Positions 1 through 9,712 of a stretch of DNA of 64,000 nt are shown here, in pieces; the stretch's first letter is position 1; each line of letters starts with the position of its first letter. A model generated the notes under the pieces. That model had not been told where the DNA came from, searched no databases, and was given only the letters and a program-made list of their open reading frames with translations. The stretch comes from Algoriphagus halophilus (lineage in GTDB: Bacteria > Bacteroidota > Bacteroidia > Cytophagales > Cyclobacteriaceae), in NCBI RefSeq assembly GCF_900129785.1, contig NZ_FSRC01000002.1:372001-436000 (forward strand), read 5' to 3'. The position numbers and the translations under genes were made by a program.

Positions 1-22
1 AAAAACTCTGGAGTTAATCCCT

Positions 23-634
23 ATGTCTTCCCATCATTTCGTCAAAGAACAACAAGAACCAGCCGTTTTTATCTTAAATGCGGATGAGATTCATTTTGAC
101 CAGGTTTCTCCTTTATTAGAATGGGTTCCAACAGTATTGGTTGCAGAACAGGCCTTGGATCAAGTCCTGAGTTGGGGAATCAAAATTGACGTAATCTTAG
201 GCTCCGAGTCCTTCCAAAAGGAAAATATTCAGCTTCTGGAGGAACAATACCCTGTGCGTTTTTTGAATTCAACACCTGAAAATGCCCTGGAAGAAGGCTT
301 ACAATATTTATTGGCGAGCAAACACTACGCAGCCCATTTGATTGGAATCCCTCATCTGCAAGCCTTAGACCTGCAAGATAAGATTCAGCTAATGGACCTT
401 ACCTTACTAGATGGAGATTGGAAGTACTATCCAGTTAAAGAAGGGGACTTTAAAAAGTGGTTTGCAAAGTCCACCATCCATATTCATGCAAAAGAAGGCC
501 TTCCTGTGGAAGTTATCAACGAAAATGGGAAGCTAATACTGCCCATCACCTATGCAACATTTTTGGAAGTTCCAGAAGGGATAACTGAAATTAAGGCTTC
601 AGGAATATTTTGGATTGGTGAACAAATCCGCTGA
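23..634 (+). CDS. Divergent thiamine pyrophosphokinase homologue
   Basis: The 203-residue protein opens with MSSHHFVKEQQEPAVFI, which resembles the start of Bacteroidota thiamine diphosphokinases, and the fold-level layout (ANADE-like strand, ILG motif, WYAA-like KWF segment, C-terminal beta region) fits that family. In active enzymes a G-D-F-D-S type motif binds magnesium and nucleotide. Here the equivalent stretch reads I-L-G-S-E-S-F near residue 61, so the acidic pair is missing. The later T-D-L-E motif is also degraded to S-T-P-E-N near residues 84-88. I see a family member and infer that it probably no longer makes thiamine diphosphate, or does so differently. It converges on prmC, whose stop lies next to its own. 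The assignment rests on remembered family patterns and is moderately sure. Confidence 0.55.
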   Translation: MSSHHFVKEQQEPAVFILNADEIHFDQVSPLLEWVPTVLVAEQALDQVLSWGIKIDVILGSESFQKENIQLLEEQYPVRFLNSTPENALEEGLQYLLASKHYAAHLIGIPHLQALDLQDKIQLMDLTLLDGDWKYYPVKEGDFKKWFAKSTIHIHAKEGLPVEVINENGKLILPITYATFLEVPEGITEIKASGIFWIGEQIR

Positions 635-1474
635 TCAACCAGGAAAAATTGCTGAAACCATTCGGTTCTTATCATTTAGATCACGAACCAAATTTATCTC
701 CTTGTAGCCCAATCCTTCCAACAATTCCACTGTTTCTGGTCCAAAATTATTATGAATCTCATAATACAGTTTGCCTCCTGGCCTCAATAACATCTTCGCT
801 TTTTCAGCAATCACTCGATAAAACAACAAGGGATCATGATCTGGAACAAATAGGGCTAATCCGGGTTCAAAATCGCGCACATTACTGTGCAGATCCACCC
901 ATTCCGCTTCAGGCACATAAGGAGGATTGCTTACCAAAATATCCAAATCAGATAGGTTTGGCATCTCCTTTAAAATATCCAAGTGTAGGAAAGTCACTTC
1001 AGCCTCAAGATGTTCCGCATTTTCCATGGCCACTTCAATGGCATCTTCAGATACATCGGCCGTATATACTTCCGAGTCTTTCATTTCCAAGGCTAAGCTG
1101 ATCGGAATACAACCGGAACCTGTCCCAATGTCCAAGATTTTCATTCCTGGAGTTGGGTTTTCCTTGATGATCATATGCACTAATTCCTCTGTCTCATTTC
1201 TTGGAATGAGTACAGATTCATCCACAAAGAATTCTCTTCCATAAAAAGGGGCCTTCCCAATGATGTATTGAACAGGTTCTCCAGACTTTAGTCGTTCGAA
1301 GTCCTGGTAGAGGGATTCTGACAAACTATTTTCCTCAAATGCATCTAACATATCTACTTTTCGGATTCCTAAATGGTATTCTAAAAGCCAGTTTATCAAG
1401 TTGTTTGCCTCTTCTGGAGAATACTGAGTGAGCTCACTCGCCCATTGTTTTACTAGTTCGTTATAGTTGCTCAT
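635..1474 (-). CDS. prmC: Peptide chain release factor N5-glutamine methyltransferase
   Basis: PrmC methylates the Gln of the GGQ motif in release factors RF1/RF2 using S-adenosylmethionine, in the cytoplasm. The protein is 279 residues from the ATG at 1474, the usual family length. An alpha-helical N-terminal domain (about 1-85) is followed by a Rossmann methyltransferase domain with the SAM loop DIGTGSGC (115-122) and the diagnostic catalytic motif NPPY (183-186). The reading frame stays open upstream to 1546, but the extra 24 residues would overlap the divergent neighbour, and a TACCTTTA -7-like box lies at 1503-1510 on this strand. I therefore chose the internal ATG that begins MSNYNELVKQ. 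Confidence 0.93.
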   Translation of the reverse strand: MSNYNELVKQWASELTQYSPEEANNLINWLLEYHLGIRKVDMLDAFEENSLSESLYQDFERLKSGEPVQYIIGKAPFYGREFFVDESVLIPRNETEELVHMIIKENPTPGMKILDIGTGSGCIPISLALEMKDSEVYTADVSEDAIEVAMENAEHLEAEVTFLHLDILKEMPNLSDLDILVSNPPYVPEAEWVDLHSNVRDFEPGLALFVPDHDPLLFYRVIAEKAKMLLRPGGKLYYEIHNNFGPETVELLEGLGYKEINLVRDLNDKNRMVSAIFPG

Positions 1475-1531
1475 ATCTGTAGCGAATGACCTTAATTTAC
1501 CGTAAAGGTAGCAATCCCTATTCTTTCTAAG

Positions 1532-2374
1532 ATGAAAAAAATTCAACTCTTGATTTTTGCCCTATTTTTCTCATTGGGCAGCATGGCGCAAAATGCAGAT
1601 TCCAAATTTTATTTTGGTTTTGATGCCAGCTACTGGCAACGGAGCTTACGCCAATCTGACCCATTGGCGGTTCAACGAAATATGCTGGGAAGTATCCGCC
1701 CCATGGTTGGTTTCAAACTACAAAACGATTGGTCAATTGGAATCCTGTCCAACTTTAGCTCTTATCAAAGTCAGGTTTCCCCCATCGAGTTTAGCTATCC
1801 AATTTATGGGGAACCTGATGAAAATGAGTATTACCCAATCATCGGTTCTAGGAATGTGTATCAGGAAGCTTCCATGAAAAATAATCTTCGTGGGTATGGG
1901 CTATTTTTAAAGAAATTCATCAGTCTAGGTAAAAAGACCTCCCTGAATTTCAACCTGTATGGAATGAAAGAATCTGGAAAGGATGGGAATATAGTCCTGG
2001 CTCCTGATTTCGGGTTCTATTTTCCTTGCCCAAATTGCAACTACGAAGAATCATTAAATGACTACTGTTCCACTTGCCTGAGTATCGCCTATTATCGGAT
2101 GGAAATTCCGATGAAAGAAACCAATTGGAGAGTTGGGATGGATCTCGCCTTTGCTTACCAATGGAAACCTTGGATTAGCATGGAAATAAGAGCCAATCTT
2201 CTGGAATACAGAAAACAAATCTTAAAAGATAAAAGAGAAGTGAATCCTACCATAGATTTTGCTTACGATCCTTTTTACGGTGCTTCTACCCAATATTTTG
2301 GAAATCACACCGATTTTGGCTCGGCTGTTGCAAGAGATGGAGTACGTTTTGGCTTGATCTTTAGCCCATTTTAA
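1532..2374 (+). CDS. Predicted outer-membrane beta-barrel protein with a CxxC-x9-CxxC loop
   Basis: I do not recognise the family. The 280-residue protein has a clear signal peptide (MKKIQLLIFALFFSLGSMA, cleavage before Q20). Alternating aromatic/hydrophobic strands follow, and the last residue is Phe (FGLIFSPF), as in many outer-membrane barrels. The middle contains two cysteine knuckles, C-P-N-C and C-S-T-C nine residues apart, around residues 167-182. That resembles a zinc-ribbon or disulfide-stapled loop and is unusual for a barrel. It is divergent from prmC and probably starts at 1532; no strong promoter was seen. The function is unknown. Confidence 0.75.
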   Translation: MKKIQLLIFALFFSLGSMAQNADSKFYFGFDASYWQRSLRQSDPLAVQRNMLGSIRPMVGFKLQNDWSIGILSNFSSYQSQVSPIEFSYPIYGEPDENEYYPIIGSRNVYQEASMKNNLRGYGLFLKKFISLGKKTSLNFNLYGMKESGKDGNIVLAPDFGFYFPCPNCNYEESLNDYCSTCLSIAYYRMEIPMKETNWRVGMDLAFAYQWKPWISMEIRANLLEYRKQILKDKREVNPTIDFAYDPFYGASTQYFGNHTDFGSAVARDGVRFGLIFSPF

Positions 2375-2430
2375 AAACTGATTCCCAGAGAACAGAAAGA
2401 AAAACTACCTTTGTGGAGAATTTCTTTCCC

Positions 2431-3618
2431 ATGAAGCTACATAACAATACCATACGCGGGGTGCATTCTGCACTTGCAGCGATTTTCGAAGAAGGGCAAT
2501 ATGCCGATAAAGTGATTGAAAGAACACTCAAGTCCAACCCTAAATGGGGAGCACGTGACCGTTCATTTATTGCCGAAACGACTTATGAAATGGTTCGTTG
2601 GTGGAGGCTCATCAATTACCTTAGCCCTTCCAATAATCCATATGATCTTTTCGGAACATATTGGCTCATGCAAGGACACAGTCTTCCGCCTTGGGAAGAA
2701 TTTCAAAAAATCCAGCCTGAGAAACTCAAAGGAAAGTATGAGAAACTGGAAGACCCAGCTTTGATTGAATCTATCCCTGATTGGTTAGAGGAACTAGGGC
2801 AGAAGGAATTGGGAGATAAATGGGAAGCGGAAATCCACAGCTTAAATCAAGAAGCAGATGTGGTTTTGCGGGTAAACACACTAAAAACTACTCGCGAAAA
2901 ACTGAAGAACATACTTGCGGAATCCAATATCCAAACTCATATCATCAAAGGATATAAAGATGCTTTAATCTTAGATGAGCGACAAAATGTATTCAGACAC
3001 CCTGCCTTCAAAGAAGGTTTATTTGAAGTACAGGATGGTTCCTCTCAGTTAGTAGCGGATTCGCTTGCGGTTGAACCAGGAATGCGAGTGATCGATGCTT
3101 GTGCAGGTGCAGGTGGCAAATCCTTGCATTTAGCAGCTTTAATGGAAAACAAAGGCAAAATCCTCTCCATGGATGTGGAAGAATGGAAATTACAACAGAC
3201 CAAGCTAAGAGCAAGAAGAGATGGGGTATCCATCATCGAAAGAAAAGTCATTGAAGGCTCCAAAACCATCAAAAGGTTAAAAGAATCTGCCGACCGTTTG
3301 TTGCTAGACGTTCCTTGCTCTGGTTTAGGAGTTTTAAAAAGAAATCCAGACACTAAATGGAAGCTAAGTCCAGAGTCAATTGAAAAAGTAAAGCAAACGC
3401 AACAGGAGATTCTCCAATCCTATCCATCCATGCTTAAACCAGGCGGACAAATGGTTTATGCTACTTGCAGTATTTTACCTTCGGAGAATCAGGAACAGGT
3501 ACAAAAATTCCTAAACAGTGAAGCGGGAAAGAATTTTGAATTGATTGAAGACCACAAAGTTCTTTCTCACGAAAGCGGGTTTGATGGATTCTATATTGCC
3601 CGACTTCTTAAAAAATAG
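2431..3618 (+). CDS. RsmB/NOL1-NOP2-Sun family RNA (cytosine-5) methyltransferase
   Basis: This is a SAM-dependent m5C methyltransferase acting on rRNA, closest in layout to RsmB (16S rRNA C967). The 395-residue protein has an N-terminal NusB-like helical part and then a Rossmann domain with DACAGAGGK (SAM binding). Both family cysteines are present: PCSG (C296, product release) and ATCS (C346, nucleophile). The frame can start at a GTG at 2413. A TACCTTTG -7 promoter box occupies 2406-2413, so transcription should begin after it, and the ATG at 2431 is the better start. The exact target base cannot be told from sequence alone. Confidence 0.88.
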   Translation: MKLHNNTIRGVHSALAAIFEEGQYADKVIERTLKSNPKWGARDRSFIAETTYEMVRWWRLINYLSPSNNPYDLFGTYWLMQGHSLPPWEEFQKIQPEKLKGKYEKLEDPALIESIPDWLEELGQKELGDKWEAEIHSLNQEADVVLRVNTLKTTREKLKNILAESNIQTHIIKGYKDALILDERQNVFRHPAFKEGLFEVQDGSSQLVADSLAVEPGMRVIDACAGAGGKSLHLAALMENKGKILSMDVEEWKLQQTKLRARRDGVSIIERKVIEGSKTIKRLKESADRLLLDVPCSGLGVLKRNPDTKWKLSPESIEKVKQTQQEILQSYPSMLKPGGQMVYATCSILPSENQEQVQKFLNSEAGKNFELIEDHKVLSHESGFDGFYIARLLKK

Positions 3619-3684
3619 TTTTAGAACTTATATTCCTCAAAATCAAAAAGTTATTTCTAACTTCATAGCTTAATTTTTAAAGCA

Positions 3685-4137
3685 ATGAAGTTAGAATTGA
3701 TTTTTACCATCGCCAACTCCATCGCGTTTCTGTGCTGGATCTTTCTGTTTGTCTTGTACCAAAAACGATGGGTTTACCAATTTTTATTCAGCATTATTTT
3801 CGTTTTGCTGGGTGGGCTTTACCTGTTTTATATTATCCGTGGGATGGGAGCCGACACAGGAGGAGGATTCGATACCTTAGCGAATGTGAAATTGCTTTTC
3901 AGTAGCGATGATGCACTTTTGGCTGGTTGGATTCATTACTTAACGTTTGATTTATTCGTGGGTATGTGGATTTGTCATAATGCAGACAAGTGTGGAATTA
4001 ACCGGTGGATTTTACTTCCATGTTTGGTTTTGACATTTATAGCTGGCCCCACAGGTCTTTTACTTTATATTATCATCAGGGTAATCCATTCCAAAAAATT
4101 GGTTCAAGAGCCCTTTGCACAGCAATTCTCTACCTGA
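3685..4137 (+). CDS. ABA4-like (DUF4281) membrane protein
   Basis: This is a 150-residue integral membrane protein with four predicted helices (about 5-25, 31-50, 80-98 and 110-135). The segment LLAGWIHYLTFDLFVGMW followed by LPCLVLTFIAGPTGLLLY matches the signature of the ABA4-like family, named after a plant neoxanthin-synthesis protein. Bacterial members have no firmly established role, and a link to carotenoids is possible but not shown here. It stands alone between the rRNA methyltransferase and guaB on the same strand, 66 bp after the former. Confidence 0.75.
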   Translation: MKLELIFTIANSIAFLCWIFLFVLYQKRWVYQFLFSIIFVLLGGLYLFYIIRGMGADTGGGFDTLANVKLLFSSDDALLAGWIHYLTFDLFVGMWICHNADKCGINRWILLPCLVLTFIAGPTGLLLYIIIRVIHSKKLVQEPFAQQFST

Positions 4138-4207
4138 TTTTTAAAAGGAAATTTCATTTTCTTCAAATTTTCTGCTGAGTTTCAATATTAATTTTGTCAA
4201 AGATTAG

Positions 4208-4236
4208 TTTGATAAAGAATTTTGTTTGTAATTTTG
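4208..4236 (+). promoter_or_regulatory. Bacteroidota-type promoter of guaB
   Basis: TTTG at 4208-4211, a 17-bp spacer and TAATTTTG at 4229-4236 match the Bacteroidota primary-sigma pattern TTTG-N17-19-TAnnTTTG. The -7 box lies about 36 bp before the guaB ATG, in the 135-bp gap after the ABA4-like gene. Confidence 0.6.
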
Positions 4237-4248
4237 ACGGGCAAATAG

Positions 4249-5751
<1,503 letters not shown>

Positions 5752-5770
5752 TTTGACATCAGATCTAAAT

Positions 5771-5802
5771 AAAAAAATCCGGCCCATGTGCCGGATTTTT
5801 TT
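5771..5802. terminator. Intrinsic terminator between guaB and the acetyltransferase gene
   Basis: The stem AATCCGGC/GCCGGATT (5776-5783 and 5790-5797) is flanked by an A run on the left and a T run on the right, so it can act on both converging transcripts. Confidence 0.85.
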
Positions 5803-5824
5803 ATTTAAAGTGTTTTGCTGAACC

Positions 5825-6301
5825 TTAAGACAATACCTCTTTGATCTCATAATCTTGGATGTGTACGTTGTACCACCCTCCTTCAATACTCGCTCCATAC
5901 TTTTTATAAAAATTGATCGCTGGTTCGTTCCAGTCCAACACTTGCCACATCATTCCCGTACAGCCATCTTCCAAAGATTTGGCCATGACACGCTCTAAAA
6001 GCAATTTCCCTGCTCCTTTCCCTCTCTCCGATTGAGTCACAATCAAATCTTCCAAATAAAGTCTCTTCCCTTTCCAAGTACTATATCGGTAGTAATAGAT
6101 GGCAATTCCAATGATTTCCTTGGTATCATCTTTCTCGCAAACGAACATTCCATATACAGGATTAGGACCGAAGCCATCCTCTTTCATCATTTCCACCGTG
6201 TTAGTCACCTGTTCCGGTGCTTTTTCATACAGCGCTAATTCTTGTACTAATTCTAAAACCCTTGGGAGGTCTTCAACTTGGCCTTCTCGCAATGAATACA
6301 T
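5825..6301 (-). CDS. GNAT-family N-acetyltransferase, diamine/spermidine acetyltransferase-like
   Basis: This 158-residue protein has a GNAT fold. Acetyl-CoA-binding motif A is visible as VTQSERGKGAGKLLLERV (R/Q-x-x-G-x-G/A), and the C-terminal WNEPAINFYKKYGA is typical of GNATs. The start RLAREGQVEDLPRVLELV-like helix and the LYLEDLIV strand resemble eukaryotic-type SAT1 and bacterial diamine acetyltransferases. The substrate could be a polyamine or a thialysine-like amine, but this is inferred only. It converges on guaB and diverges from coaX, from which it is separated by 75 bp holding the coaX promoter. Confidence 0.82.
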   Translation of the reverse strand: MYSLREGQVEDLPRVLELVQELALYEKAPEQVTNTVEMMKEDGFGPNPVYGMFVCEKDDTKEIIGIAIYYYRYSTWKGKRLYLEDLIVTQSERGKGAGKLLLERVMAKSLEDGCTGMMWQVLDWNEPAINFYKKYGASIEGGWYNVHIQDYEIKEVLS

Positions 6302-6326
6302 TTCTATTTTAATTAGGAGGTTATTA

Positions 6327-6359
6327 TTTGGAATTTCCTTTTTTGAAAAGCTAAATTTA
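6327..6359 (+). promoter_or_regulatory. Probable coaX promoter
   Basis: TTTG at 6327-6330 and TAAATTTA at 6352-6359 are separated by 21 bp. The pattern is near the Bacteroidota consensus, with the last base of the -7 box off consensus, and lies 17 bp before the coaX ATG. Confidence 0.35.
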
Positions 6360-6376
6360 ATGAAATCAAAGAAACA

Positions 6377-7147
6377 ATGTTTTTAGCAATAGATGCAGGT
6401 AATTCCAATGTGGTGTTTGCCCTTTACCATGAAAAGGATAAAAAATGGACTAATCACTTTAGGATAGAAACCAAAGGACCTAAACTACATTCACAACTCA
6501 GCAAAAAAGTACCACTCTATTTTTTGGAACATGGAATCTCTCCTACCAGCATTTCAGAAATTGGATTTAGCTCCGTAGTGCCAGAAATAAATAATTCCAT
6601 TATAGAGTTTTGTCAAAATTATTTTGGAACCAACCCTTATGTGATTTCTCCCAAAAGCTACCCAAAACTTCCAGTCAAATCTTTGCGTCCCACAGAAATT
6701 GGATCTGATTTGATGTGCAATGTAATGGCCGCTTATTCCAAGTACCAAAAGTCCGTCATCATTGTAGATTTCGGTACTGCATTGACCTTTACTGTGGTTG
6801 ACCAGACAGGAAAGATCAAAGGAATAAACATTGTCCCTGGACTTAGAACCGCCATCAATTCACTGTTTAACAATACAGCTAAACTTCCTGCCGTAGAATT
6901 GAAAATGCCTGAATCAGCCTTGGGGCAAAGCACAGTTCATGCGATTCAAGCCGGCATTTTGTATGGCTATACAGGCTTAGTCAAAGGGATGATAGAGACG
7001 ATAGAAAAGGAAACCCAACAAAGCTACCAAGTGATAGCAACGGGAGGATTATCGTCTGTATTGACTCCATTGACCGAAGTATTCAATGAAATTGATAGAA
7101 ACCTAACTCTAGAAGGGCTACGGTTAATTACTAAGGCCAATTCTTAA
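6377..7147 (+). CDS. coaX: Type III pantothenate kinase
   Basis: CoaX phosphorylates pantothenate, the first step of coenzyme A synthesis. The 256-residue length is typical of type III enzymes. Diagnostic ASKHA motifs are present: the N-terminal phosphate loop DAGNSNVVFAL (6-16), GSDLMCNVMAA (about 115-125) and the second phosphate motif VDFGTALTFTVV, followed by GINIVPGL and ATGGLSSVL. The stop codon overlaps the end of the converging peptidase gene by four bases. Confidence 0.96.
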   Translation: MFLAIDAGNSNVVFALYHEKDKKWTNHFRIETKGPKLHSQLSKKVPLYFLEHGISPTSISEIGFSSVVPEINNSIIEFCQNYFGTNPYVISPKSYPKLPVKSLRPTEIGSDLMCNVMAAYSKYQKSVIIVDFGTALTFTVVDQTGKIKGINIVPGLRTAINSLFNNTAKLPAVELKMPESALGQSTVHAIQAGILYGYTGLVKGMIETIEKETQQSYQVIATGGLSSVLTPLTEVFNEIDRNLTLEGLRLITKANS

Positions 7148-7812
7148 ATCAAAGGGCATCTTATCATTAAGTTAGGGTCAGGACAAACGGTCCGAAACTT
7201 TTCTATTTCACGTTGAGAACATACTCCTGGAAAATCGCCAAAATTCCCTAACATATCCCACATCAATTGAAAATGTAAATGCGGAGGCCAATCCCCATTT
7301 TCGGGGAAAGGTCCAATATGACATAACAAATCTCCAGGCTTTACCTGATCTCCAACTTTCCATAGAGTAAGATCGGTACGCATCAAATGACCATATAGGG
7401 AATACAGAGGTTGTCCATTAATTATATGTTTTATGATAAAGGTAGCCCCATAATCTCCAAAGCCTTGATTATCCTGTAAACTATACACTTCCCCTTCAAA
7501 AGGTGTAAAAACAGGAGTCCCTGACTCTGCCCATATATCTACACCCAAATGAATATTTCGGAAATCAGATTCCTGAGTAGAAAATACTTCGGAGCGTTGG
7601 TAAATCGCTCGATGTTCAAAGTACCCCCCAATTCCATACTTTTTATTTTCCTTTGCAAGCTCTTGGAACACATAATCGTGAAAAGACTGGGTATTACTTA
7701 GTTCTATGGAAGCCAATGCTTTGTTAGATGGACTAAAATCCATTTTCAACGTATTACTTTCTGTTAGGGCCTCACCCATCACAGGGTAAAAATCCAATTC
7801 ATTCCAATTCAT
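7144..7812 (-). CDS. M23-family peptidase (LytM-like), probably cytoplasmic or leaderless
   Basis: The 222-residue protein carries an M23/peptidase-M23-like domain. Zinc-binding H-x-G-V-D-I appears as IHLGVDIWAESGTPV (about 90-104), and the second part YSLYGHLM ... PPHLHFQLM contains the H-x-H pair. M23 enzymes cut peptidoglycan cross-bridges. No signal peptide is visible in the first 40 residues (MNWNELDFYPVMGEAL), which is odd for a cell-wall enzyme; it may use another substrate or route. It converges with coaX with a 4-bp overlap of coding ends. Confidence 0.85.
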   Translation of the reverse strand: MNWNELDFYPVMGEALTESNTLKMDFSPSNKALASIELSNTQSFHDYVFQELAKENKKYGIGGYFEHRAIYQRSEVFSTQESDFRNIHLGVDIWAESGTPVFTPFEGEVYSLQDNQGFGDYGATFIIKHIINGQPLYSLYGHLMRTDLTLWKVGDQVKPGDLLCHIGPFPENGDWPPHLHFQLMWDMLGNFGDFPGVCSQREIEKFRTVCPDPNLMIRCPLI

Positions 7813-7922
7813 GCTTGAAGATAAAAACTCCGGGGATTTGTTTGAATCATATGTGAAAACAATTTGAGAGGAGCTGTCAATGGGGATTTGTTTTATAGGC
7901 GATTAGTTATATTTAATTAAGG

Positions 7923-7996
7923 TGTCAGGCTGAGCGAAGTCGAAGCCTTGTTCAAACAAGGAAATTTAATTGTCCTCGACTCCGCTCGGACTGACA
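7923..7996. repeat. 74-bp palindromic repeat element, copy 1
   Basis: TGTCAGGCTGAGCGAAGTCG at the left end is an imperfect inverted complement of the right end (TCGACTCCGCTCGGACTGAC). The arms would form a roughly 21-bp stem around a spacer of about 32 bp. A second copy at 12422-12495 differs at three positions. It lies in the 288-bp gap between the divergent M23 peptidase and dehydratase genes, and is probably a REP- or MITE-like mobile palindrome. Confidence 0.8.
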
Positions 7997-8100
7997 GCTA
8001 TTACTTTTTTCCTAAATATCTCAAAGGAGTATTCTCTCCACTATGGATAATTGAAAAAACTTTAATTCAAAAATTCTCTTCAATTCCCTATTTTCGAAAC

Positions 8101-9051
8101 ATGAGCCAATCTTTCCCTTCACTAGCTGACATCAAAGCTGCCCACAAACGCATTCAGCCATTTATCCATCGAACTCCAATTTTAAGTTCTTCTGCTATCA
8201 ATGAGATTGCTGGTTGTGAGATTTTTTTCAAATGCGAGAATTTTCAGAAAGTGGGAGCATTTAAGGCAAGAGGGGCTGCCAATGCGGTGATGAAATTGAC
8301 TGATGCGCAGAAAAAAAAGGGAGTTGCGACTCATAGCAGTGGTAATCATGCCGCTGCCTTGGCAAGAGCAGCTAATGTAGCAGGAATCCCCTCTTACATT
8401 GTAATGCCTTCCAATGCACCAGAGATCAAAAAGAAAGCAGTCAAAGGCTATGGTGGAGAAATAATTGAGTGCGAACCCAATCTCAAAGCAAGAGAAACCA
8501 CCTTGGAGGAAGTAGTCGCCAAAACCGGAGCAACCTTCATCCCTCCTTACGATTTTATGGATGTGATCGAAGGACAAGCGACTTGTGCGTTGGAATTATT
8601 AGAGGATCAACCCGATTTGGATATCATCATGGCCCCAGTAGGAGGCGGAGGTCTATTAGGAGGGACGGCATTGACGACCCATTATCTAAACCCGGAAATT
8701 GAAATAATCGCAGGAGAACCAGCAGGAGCAGATGATGCTTTTCAATCCTTCCATGCGGGAAAAATCATTCCGCAATCAGAACCCAATACGATTGCTGACG
8801 GACTATTGACCTCATTGGGAGTTTTGAATTTCAAACTGATACAGAATTACGTTTCAGATATTCTTCTGGCAACTGATCCTCAGATTATCGAAGCCATGCG
8901 CTTGATTTATGAGCGAATGAAAATAGTCATAGAACCTTCCTGTGCAGTACCCTTAGCAGCTTTATTGGCAAATCAGGATCGCTTTGAAGGAAAGAAAGTC
9001 GGGATTATCCTATCTGGCGGAAATGTGGATTTGGGGAAGTTACCTTTCTAA
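8101..9051 (+). CDS. PLP-dependent serine/threonine dehydratase (fold type II; possible serine racemase)
   Basis: This 316-residue fold-type-II PLP enzyme has the Schiff-base lysine in VGAFKARGA (about residue 57), the SSGNHAAALA cofactor loop, the phosphate-binding PVGGGGLLGG and a closing SGGN. There is no C-terminal ACT domain, so it resembles catabolic threonine deaminase or serine racemase rather than biosynthetic IlvA. The frame is open from 7948, but that extension would translate the palindromic repeat; TATTTTCG at 8089-8096 fits a -7 box and supports the ATG at 8101. It would deaminate Ser/Thr to 2-oxoacids or interconvert serine enantiomers. Confidence 0.9.
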   Translation: MSQSFPSLADIKAAHKRIQPFIHRTPILSSSAINEIAGCEIFFKCENFQKVGAFKARGAANAVMKLTDAQKKKGVATHSSGNHAAALARAANVAGIPSYIVMPSNAPEIKKKAVKGYGGEIIECEPNLKARETTLEEVVAKTGATFIPPYDFMDVIEGQATCALELLEDQPDLDIIMAPVGGGGLLGGTALTTHYLNPEIEIIAGEPAGADDAFQSFHAGKIIPQSEPNTIADGLLTSLGVLNFKLIQNYVSDILLATDPQIIEAMRLIYERMKIVIEPSCAVPLAALLANQDRFEGKKVGIILSGGNVDLGKLPF

Positions 9052-9058
9052 TGAAAAA

Positions 9059-9712
9059 TTAATCATCGCATGCCTTACATTCTACTTTGATATCTCCTTC
9101 AGTAGTCAAGAATAGACCTTCTGAAAAGTAATCTAAGGAATAGCCATTCGAGCAATGGTACAAGGCTGTAGCTTCTGGTACGCCATATCTTAAATCAGTG
9201 GTCTGATCTAATTCATCACCATTGTCCACCACTGTCCAAATTGCATATTTCCCAATATAAAACGGATCAGTACTTTCGGTGATGATGCCAGTCATTCTAA
9301 CAGTTTTGCAATCTTTTTGAAAAACAACACAGGTCACATTCCCTTTTGCATCCTTTCTCATAACACCGTTTTTGTCATAGTTAAATGCTTCAAACGAACC
9401 ACCTACTACTCCATTAATCACAGTAGCTTTGTAAGAATGTACTTCAGAACTTTCACCAAAAATAGTTTCTGCACCGAAAGACAAAGGAATATCTTTTGCG
9501 ATCGCCCAACCATCTCCAACTAAGGCAGTATTTTCTCCCGAAGTAGGATCCTTTTTACCTTCTCCTGGCACTGGTAAATCAGGCTTAGAGAATCCAGTTT
9601 CGTCAGTAGGCTTTATACTGGTATTTTCATCATCCAAATGACAGGCAGTAACCAAGATCAATTGGAAAAAAATCAGTATAAAAGCCACATAATTTTTCTT
9701 GAAATTTTTCAT
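9059..9712 (-). CDS. Hypothetical lipoprotein
   Basis: I do not recognise this 217-residue protein. It has a lipoprotein signal (ILVTAC lipobox, Cys24). A low-complexity Asp/Pro/Gly linker follows (about 30-65), then a compact C-terminal domain with several cysteines (CVVFQKDCKT, YHCSNG, ECKACDD) that could form disulfides in the periplasm. It converges on the dehydratase gene with 7 bp between the stops and marks the left edge of the accessory, AT-rich region. Confidence 0.7.
   Translation of the reverse strand: MKNFKKNYVAFILIFFQLILVTACHLDDENTSIKPTDETGFSKPDLPVPGEGKKDPTSGENTALVGDGWAIAKDIPLSFGAETIFGESSEVHSYKATVINGVVGGSFEAFNYDKNGVMRKDAKGNVTCVVFQKDCKTVRMTGIITESTDPFYIGKYAIWTVVDNGDELDQTTDLRYGVPEATALYHCSNGYSLDYFSEGLFLTTEGDIKVECKACDD

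Noticed and set aside
649..1244. Plus-strand open frames of 105-150 codons opposite prmC
   Set aside because: Shadows of a well-supported conserved gene on the other strand; the encoded sequences look non-protein-like.
2413..2430. GTG start for the rRNA methyltransferase
   Set aside because: The GTG overlaps the TACCTTTG promoter box (2406-2413); the ATG at 2431 gives a normal N-terminus.
7948..8100. A 51-codon N-terminal extension of the serine/threonine dehydratase frame
   Set aside because: It translates the 74-bp palindromic repeat and a non-conserved spacer; the family N-terminus begins at the ATG at 8101 right after a -7-like box.
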